Source of the DNA: Sthenelais limicola
Lineage: Eukaryota > Annelida > Polychaeta > Phyllodocida > Sigalionidae
Assembly (NCBI GenBank): GCA_942159475.1
Contig: OW804096.1
Location: 107,420,194 to 107,484,193, forward strand
Direction of reading: 5' to 3'
Length of the DNA: 64,000 bases
Shown here piece after piece: positions 56,735 through 64,000 of this stretch; position 1 is the stretch's first letter, and every line of letters begins with the position of its first letter. Made by a program: the position numbers and the translations under genes. The notes below the pieces were generated by a model. It searched no databases and was not told where the DNA came from. It was given only the letters and a program-made list of their open reading frames with translations.

Positions 56735-58107
56735 CACCTGGAAAAAGAGGGGCCTGTTTGACTTTGTGGGCTCACTAAGTCATGCCCTGTTTGGCACAGC
56801 CACCGTGGACCAGGTCAATCAGCTGCAGCCCGCCGCCCAAGCAGCTCACAACAATGAGAACGCCTTGGCTCATTGCCAGGAAGAGATGGTATCCGTGTTA
56901 AATCAGACAAGGCTCTATGTGAAAGAAAACAGAATGGACATAGCTCAGCTGCAAGCTGCAGCTATTAATATCTCCCATCAAGTTACCCATATCCTAACAC
57001 ATTTAAATGGTTTCAGTAAAGAGATTCACCGAATCCACATGAAAAGGGAAGTGGATGTTCTATTGCAGCAGGTGGGCAGGGCGGTAGAAAATTACTACCG
57101 CCAGAATGAATTGTTCTATCGCCAAAGAATTCAATTAGAAAGGGGGTTTTTAACTGACCAGATTTTATGGCATATTCATCGGAAATTCTAACCAAATTGC
57201 AAGAAGGGAAGCATTATACCCCACAAGATGATCGCTGGTATTACAGACACCTGAATGTCCAACTATTATTAAATGGCGAGCAGGAGCTGGTATACCAGAC
57301 CATAATTCCGTCAGTTTCAGGCACTCAATTTTTGCATTACAGATTAAAGTATTTCCCCGTCCCTTACAGTGCTGACCATCTGAGAAAATTGGTAGGAGAG
57401 GAGGAGGTGGCCCTAGATAGCATATCAAGTGCGTCCTTCCTCCCTCAGCACTGTATTGGAATTGGTCTGCAGATATGCTCAGCTGCAATAGAGCATTTGA
57501 AGCCAACCTGTGAATCATATGTATTATTGGGAAAAAGGCCCGATCTGTAAAACCCAGATTATAGACAGAAATAACGTAACAATCCAAGTGTTTAGGGAAG
57601 GGGGTGTCCATTTCATCCATCATTTTGGCTGTGTATCAACCTTTGGAAACTATTTTGAGATGTCCCGGGCAAAAGCCGGTCATCAAGACATACTCCAAGC
57701 ATGCCAGAATTGTAGTAGAAGGTGGTTGTCCTCTAGTTGGAAAGGATTGGTGCGTGAGCAGTATCCAGTGCCATAAGTCCCACAGAACTCTCCCCACCCC
57801 CAAAATTATGCCCCTCCCTGGGTTTAATTTGACTTATGGCAATTTCTCCCTCTACCCTAGTTTAAATCAACAATTAGCTTTCCTGAAGAGAGTAGAGATA
57901 TCTCTCCTCTCTCTCACTGACTCCCCCAACCCTATTCCTGCCACAACACCCCTTGTTATGTGGCCTGAGAGCTCCATCTGGGTTTTGGCTACCCTTATCC
58001 CCACCCTCCTAGGAGTCATGACCCTGGGAATCCTTTACCTCTGTCGCCGGAAGAGGCCAGCTCTCCTGGCAAGGTCAACTTCCAATGTTGCTAAAGGGCC
58101 CTTATAA
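56735..58107 (+). pseudogene. env-like fusion protein (baculovirus-F/errantivirus type), broken
   Basis: Starts in a frame with KKRGLFDFVGSLSHALFGT, which matches the dibasic cleavage site and conserved RGL..F.G....LFGT segment seen at the N-terminus of the membrane-anchored subunit of errantivirus and baculovirus F-type envelope proteins. A long helical region, a Cys-containing domain with frame changes near 57170 and 57550, and a C-terminal hydrophobic segment (IWVLATLIPTLLGVMTLGIL) followed by LCRRKR and a short tail to 58107 complete the layout. The surface portion upstream of the cleavage site is missing. It is not a functional envelope gene as it stands. Confidence 0.7.
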
Positions 58108-59161
58108 GAAAAGATATTAACCCCAGGGAACCCCAAACCCTTGCCCTCGACCACCTACCTCGACCACCTACCCCTGCAAAACCCCGATCAAGAGAATGAG
58201 GCGATGGCCTCTAGCGCAAGGGCCAACTCTTATTCTCTTGAACACTCACTTAAAATAGATTACTATTTAAATTGATTATTCCACCCTCCTTTCGGGTGCG
58301 AAAGAGGTGCAGGAATATAAGAGTTTCTATACCCGGTAAAATCCATTTCCTCCTTGGAGAAATGGTGGAGTCCATGGACAAGGACTCCAACCCAAAAGCG
58401 GTATGATTATCCAACTCTCTCTCTTGAGAAGTTGTTTTTACTAAAACAGATAGGTGGAGAAAGAGGAGTTGAGGAGAAGCACTATGAAACCAGTGTTCTC
58501 AATTACCCTCCACCGTCTGCTTTTAAGAGAGTATTTCCTAGTTCTTGTGAGGAGCTACAAGTGTCAAACAATACAGATAAGTCAACTGATTCTGTGATTG
58601 TTCAAGGTTTTATAAAAGGAAATGTTGTAATGCTGACTACCCAACTGCCCTCACTCCCTATGGCCAAGAGGGGAGAGTGAGACAGGCACCCTGACGGTCA
58701 GCGACGAGGTCCAGCGGGGGCCTAGTCTGGCCGTACGGGCAGAGGAGACATCGATGACGACCATACATGAGAACTTTTGTGTACCAGAGCTTTCACAGAA
58801 AAAGAAAAGGACAATTTAAAGTGTCCAGAAGTACACTTATACACAGAGACTTCTCCTATCGATAACTTGACTAAAAGACCTTTTAGTGTGTTGCCTAATA
58901 CATTAATGAACATTCTTAATAGAGCCAATTCCTCCAGGTTAGATTTTCCGACTGATAAAGGTCCAATGAGACATTCACTATAAACATTCACTATAATTAT
59001 ATCATATCTATCATATATCTTCTTAATGTTTTGTAAATCTGTGTGTCTTAGTAATGTATTCTATTCTAATTATATTATGATTTATCGGGTGGGGCTGGTC
59101 GGGCAGCTGGTATTTTGTTTGAAAATTTATGTTTTCAATCAAAAGAAAAATATTGGACGAA
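58108..59161 (+). other. Region between env and 3' LTR with two unassigned open frames
   Basis: Open frames at 58354-58680 (108 codons) and 58777-58983 (68 codons) are unrecognised. Both run on the element strand. A purine tract AAAAGAAAAATATTGGA (from 59141) just before the 3' LTR is a polypurine-tract candidate. Confidence 0.45.
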
Positions 59162-59319
59162 TGTAAAGAATTGCATTCTTTTGGGTTGGTCTACCGACCC
59201 CATTAAGCCGCCCTCCCCCCACGCCCCCCCTGGCTTGGATCTCGGACGCCACCCTTGGTCTGGTTGGGAGGGGGGAGGGAGAATGCTGGACGCTGTTGTG
59301 TGTGTACTTGTTGTCCTAG
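59162..59319 (+). repeat. 3' LTR, truncated
   Basis: TGTAAAGAATTGCATTC to TTGTTGTCCTAG matches the first part of the 5' LTR with a shorter G-run and a few substitutions. After CCTAG the sequences diverge completely, so promoter, R and U5 are absent. Confidence 0.75.
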
Positions 59320-60827
59320 CACAAGTGAGTACAAAGTTAGTGGACATTATATTTCAAAACTGTATGTATAGCAGTGAGCCACTTTCAGTCAAGGACAAAG
59401 GTAGTATTGTCCACTGCTACAGAACCATTGGAAACTTGGAAACTGGAACAGTTTTAAACTGCTTGCGTTAGCACGTGAATGTTTTTATCATTTTCATCTC
59501 CATGCTTCATTAGCATGCAAACGTTTTCATCTACATGCTTCATTAGCTTGCAAACATTTTTATCTGCATGCTTACATGTAATCATTTATGATTAATCCTT
59601 CTTCAACATTAACATACTTGACCACTCGCGACTGACCCGCCCTCTGTGAAAAGGGTGATAAACCACTCAACTAAAAACTGAATCCGTCGCCTGAATCCCC
59701 AGTCTTTCCCAGTAATACCCATGCTGTATATCTCTACCTGCTTTCCAACTTTAACACTAGGTACGGCAGCCTAGTTGGTCTTAATTGAAAGCTATAATCG
59801 TAGGCTACCTTTTTGATTGGAGGAATACAGTATACATTTACGGTACACAAACATCAGGATCGGCACTTTTTTAAGGTGCTTTTTAAGGCTGTTTGCACAC
59901 AACACCACTCGCTTCCCTCCCTGCTCCCACAGTAGCAGTGATGGTACTGTGGGGAGCAGGTAGTACATAATAACATTAACAAGGAAGAGACAGTGGAGGA
60001 AGCAGGGCGGGGTGGTGGGCTGTCATTAAATGTCATGGGCTGTCATGAGAAAAACGACAACTATAAGAACAAAAACAGAAAATGGTCATTCTAATGATTT
60101 CTTGCCCTTCAATAATTCTTCTAACAATAACTTCTTCACACAACTTACTATAAGCATGACTGTATAATTGCTTGGTTGGCACTATGTAACGATTCCAGTA
60201 TGTGAAGATATGAACATTTCCATTGAGCTCCGGGTAGCTCCAGATCCGGGCACCTCCATCTCCAGATACCTCTGGGTAGTACCTCCGGACACAACTAGGA
60301 GTCTACATTGCAACCCTGAAGATATTTGCAGTTTATATAATGTGATTAATTTATCATTAATTAACCATTCATAGTATTCTGTCCGGACTTTAACCATCAT
60401 GTTTATTACATATTCCTCTATTTATGTTCAAGTTCGTACTTATTTCATTATCATATTTATTTAGTTATTCCTGTTTTGTATTGCAAACATAATGTTACCT
60501 TATGTCAGAAATCATTGATATACTTTATGTACCTGTTTTTTTTTTGTTTTTACGACATCTTTATTCATGATATCCTGCCATCTCGGCTTTTACAATTCTA
60601 AACAATTTAACACGGTTTTATATCAATTAGTAATAGCTGTGAAAGTAAGGGAAGTGAACCCATTAATTTTGTCATAGAACGTTAATACATGCTTCAACTA
60701 TTCTGTATCTATATCGATGGACCTCGGCTGGCGCCACCTGGGTTTGTCCCATAAGACTAACGTTTACATAGTGTTATACATAAGTCACGATGATACACCA
60801 CCTATTTAGTATAGCATGGACATACCT
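59320..60827. other. Intergenic, nothing recognised
   Basis: Contains a short imperfect duplication (TACATGCTTCATTAGC and variants, about 59.50-59.57 kb). No gene was seen. Confidence 0.4.
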
Positions 60828-62063
60828 GGCCAATTCCACCAATTTGACAACATTTGGCCCCCAACCGTGGAAAGGGGTAAAATGGGCTTAAATCAAGTTA
60901 ATTATCATTAATTTGATTTAATTTTTTTTTTTATTTCAAAATCCCATTTTGGAGGCAAAAATCGTTTTTTTTAACAGCCATTAGTCCGTGGAATTGCTAA
61001 ATTTCTAAATAATCTTCAAAATTGAACATTTCTTTTAATATGTTGTGATAGTAGGTTACGTGAATATGATCTGTGTAAAAAAAAAAAGCAAAAAAAATAT
61101 TTTTTGGCCAAAAGCCATCAAAAATTATAGCAGAGAAATAACATGGCAGCAAAAGGGGGTGGGTACCCTAGCCCATGTTGTCTTCGTCACATCTATTTTA
61201 GGGGTTTTTAGAGCCTTACAAGGCATAAATTTAATAATAAACTTTAAATTTGACATTTATTATTAACTTTGCTTAATAGCAATCTATGTAGACTGAACTT
61301 AAGAATTTCCAAGTCGTTTTTAAATGATTTTCATGGGAAAATGCTTAAAAAATCTTCGTCACGCTTTTGTCGTCTTCGTCACGTCGTCTACGTCACGTCT
61401 GCCGTCACAAAATGTCAGAAATGGTATCCCTAACATATATATAATATCAGAATCTTTATGTTTAAAATGTTTGCCTCTAAGTACTTAAATAGGACAGGAA
61501 CAGTCAATTCAAGTACTCAAGTCAACTTAAAAAAGTAAACGAGGGTAATAAATGTTATATATATTCTAAATATAATGAGTTATATAATGTGTATACATGC
61601 ATTATAATGTGGGCAGAGGGTCAATGACCTAGCACCCTTGCCGCTGCCATTATCATTACCATTACAGAATGGTTATTTGGCTGTAACTTTTCTTCTAGTT
61701 AGAATATTTTCACCAAATAAAAGGTGTTATGATCCTTATGTCGAGACCTCTCAAGTACAAAATAGTTCAATGCATTATGTGCATATTTGTTTTATCTATT
61801 TCTAATTTAAATCCTCATTTATGTAGAAATATGTACCATTATTCGTAATGCTATTTTTAGCATTTTTACATATTTGGGATCTATTTTTGACCCCCCTGTA
61901 AAAAAATTCCTAATAATCAGAATGGTTCCAAACTTGACAGTTTAATGTGCATATATAGGAGGTTGATAGAAAATAACAAATCAACTGATAAAAGTAAAAA
62001 TTATTTTTTTGTATTTTGGGGGTGTCTAGGGGCCCAAATGTTGTCAAATTGGTGGAAATGGCC
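60828..62063 (+). mobile_element. TIR DNA transposon (4-bp TSD), copy B
   Basis: Ends GGCCAATTCCACCAATTTGA and the inverted counterpart finishing GGTGGAAATGGCC. The four bases before and after are ACCT. The body matches copy A (8884-12842) along its length, including the TCGTCACG/GTCGTC words (61.35-61.40 kb), and lacks the nested element. It is 1236 bp with no transposase. Confidence 0.85.
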
Positions 62064-62067
62064 ACCT

Positions 62068-64000
62068 ACAGTCCCTATGAGGGGGGTCGTACTATTATTT
62101 TTTTAGGTATTCCGAGATATCCTCCTTAGTTCTTCTCCAAGGGAGGGTTTTGATATTTTTTCTCGGTTGCAAGTACATTGATTTTATGGTCACATTCATT
62201 CTCGAGTTGAGCTCGTTCATTAGATGGTTGAAAGACAATTCGTTGTTATAAAATAATTTCTGCCTATGTATGAAGGATTTTGTATGTATAATGAACCAGT
62301 TGATTATCCTGGAGTTATCATTCTCCACAGGTATGCCGAAACATATTTGTACCGGGTCTATCACTATTTTGTTCCTGTTTCTTCTAACAATGTCACCATC
62401 ATTTCTATTTTTATTGAAATAGCCAACATTGTAAATCCATTCCAATAAATTATTCCATAGGTATCTCGCTTTTTGACAGTTTATCAGGAAGTGACATACA
62501 TCGTCCACTTTTACCATACAATAGTTACATTGTTTGTTTTTTCTTACAGTTATGTTCTTCAAGTACTCATTGCATGGGATGACCATATGCATTATCTTAT
62601 ACTGGAGAGACTGTAACCTTGTCTCATTCGTGACTAGATATATTCTTTCGAATATATTCTTCCAGTCTACATTTTCAAACCTCTGGTCAGAAATTTTTAG
62701 CATTCTCTGCCATTTATCGAATTTAGCTCTGTCGAGTTTTTTTTTGCTTACTAAAGCTTGGTGTACGGTTTTGGAGGAGCAATTAAGAATATTGATTTTC
62801 TGATCAGAAATCTCAATTATTATTTTCCCCTCATCAGGGGTGTCATAAGCTCTCCTCATCAATAAAACCCAATCTCTTGGAATGGCACAAGCTAATTCAA
62901 TTCTTTCACTGAATGAAGTTTTGATGTTGTACACTTGTCTCAGTTGAGCAGTAGACATAATACATCCCTGCTCATTCAAGATATCACCTATAACATTAAT
63001 ACCCTGCTGTTTCCAGTGGGGCCATTGTACCATTTTATTCTTAATTTTTATGTTCCTGTTCGACCACAGGCGTTCTTTCTTAACTTGCTCCAGACTTTCA
63101 GGGTCCTTATTGTAAAAATATCTGTTCCATATAAGAAATATCTCCTTATAGAAATCATTAATGTAAACCTTAGGCTTGTAGCTGGTAAGGAATATATCTT
63201 CTATATTACTTTTTAAGATTTCCTCTAATACCGAAAACCAGGTGGAATTCCTACCTAGTAACATCCTCTGAACCCATTTTATTCTATTAACTTCGTTTAT
63301 ATCTTCTACAAGTCTGAGATTCATGCTTCCCATACACGATTTTTGTGTAAGGAAAGGCACAGAGATATGATGGTATTCATTATTCCATACAAAATCCACG
63401 ATAATTTTATCGATTCTCTTTCTTAACACCTTATCTAAGGTAATGCATGACATGACATGTTGAAGGATAGGGGATAAGAAAACATTTGCTACCACCACTC
63501 TACCTTTCAAGGTGAGGAATCTATTTCTCCAGTCGTGAATGACAGACATGATTTTATCTACCAACACTTCGCCATTTATTTTTTACATTGATTTTTCATT
63601 CCTGGGGCAAACTAAAGTCACACCCAGTACATTAAGCCTATTACTCCAGCTAACATCAATACAAGATTCTTTAGTGATCTGAGCATCACCGACTTTACAG
63701 CCATTCGATTTACCCGGATTTAGAGCTAGACCTGAAGCTTCTTCAAACTTCTTAAGTACAGCAAAGGCATTTTCTAGAGATTGTTGATTTTTGACAAGCA
63801 GGGTGGTATCATCCGCGAATTGAACAATTTTTCCTGATGTTGTAATACATCAAAACCTACAATATTCTTATCATCTCTAATATTCTGAGCAAGTTTTTCG
63901 ACCACTAAGGTGAAGAGGATGGATGAAATTGGGTCCCCCTGTTTCATCCCCCTCTCCACCCCGAACCAGCCAGAAGAATGACCATTATTACAAAAGGAGG
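62068..64000 (-). pseudogene. L1/Tx1-type LINE ORF2 (RT and C-terminus), runs off the window
   Basis: Reading on the minus strand from the edge: ERGMKQGDPISSILFTLV (RT block 4), a frame change near 63835, FADDTTLLV (catalytic block 5), NPGKSNGCKVG, an in-frame TAA at 63583-63585, then a 490-codon open frame to 62095. That frame carries KGRVVVANVFLSPIL and a zinc-binding CNYC...HFLINC motif (C-x2-C-x7-H-x4-C) typical of the RT-associated C-terminal domain of L1/Tx1 LINEs. The 3' end lies against the ACCT target copy of the neighbouring transposon. The frame defect and stop make it inactive. Confidence 0.85.

Larger units (their letters stand above)
53212..59319 (+). mobile_element. Degraded Ty3-type (errantivirus-like) element with env
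   Basis: In order: 5' LTR, primer-site-like sequence, gag (frameshifted), protease DTGA motif, first part of RT, env-like fusion-protein region, a non-coding stretch with two unassigned frames, and a truncated 3' LTR. The RT reading stops before the catalytic YxDD and joins env directly, so the rest of RT, RNase H, integrase and the outer part of env are missing. All ORFs are broken. It cannot be autonomous. Confidence 0.82.

Overview
The window is animal nuclear DNA. It carries two complete intron-rich protein genes, an intronless tRNA gene, the last exons of a third gene, and a dense mixture of mobile elements. There are no bacterial operons or CRISPR arrays. The AT-rich background, short exons in long introns, frequent ACATGTAT and TAGGCCTA words, tRNA-derived SINE heads, an L1/Tx1-type LINE and an env-bearing Ty3-type element suggest a marine invertebrate, perhaps a deuterostome such as an echinoderm or hemichordate. 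The phylum is a guess from composition only.

Layout. Positions 1-2.7 kb hold a TTAA-flanked MITE and a broken minus-strand ORF. A tRNA-Arg(UCU) lies at 3.3 kb and a Penelope-type hammerhead-like motif at 4.8 kb. From 7.36 to 12.84 kb is a stack of insertions: a roughly 955-bp LTR-like repeat carrying a piggyBac-type MITE, then a TIR element with 4-bp target duplications that itself contains a 2.5-kb element. A second copy of the LTR-like repeat at 17.5 kb lacks the MITE and so shows the empty site. From 13.7 to 20.6 kb are a fragment of an uncharacterised protein family, a polypurine tract, a long inverted repeat and a short LTR with a gag start. At 20.86-23.15 kb are three consecutive exons encoding the C-terminus of an insulysin-like (M16) peptidase, followed 60 bp later by a large foldback element.

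The gene core is 26.2-48.4 kb. RPRD2 runs on the plus strand (9 coding exons, 973 residues in my model). DDX31 runs on the minus strand (15 coding exons, 735 residues). Both models close in frame across every junction. The genes converge, and candidate polyadenylation signals on opposite strands lie about 22 bp apart near 36.75 kb. RPRD2 products bind the phosphorylated RNA polymerase II tail. DDX31 is a nucleolar DEAD-box helicase of ribosome assembly. Nothing suggests they act together; they are simply neighbours.

Upstream of DDX31 lie a GGGATT-rich degenerate repeat and a 1.2-kb stretch with five copies of a GCATAC(N5)GTATGC-type dyad. From 52.4 kb to the end the DNA is mostly mobile: a LINE fragment, a decayed Ty3-type element (53.2-59.3 kb) with gag, protease, part of RT and an env-like fusion protein but no RNase H or integrase, a second copy of the 4-bp-TSD TIR element, and a minus-strand LINE that runs off the window edge.
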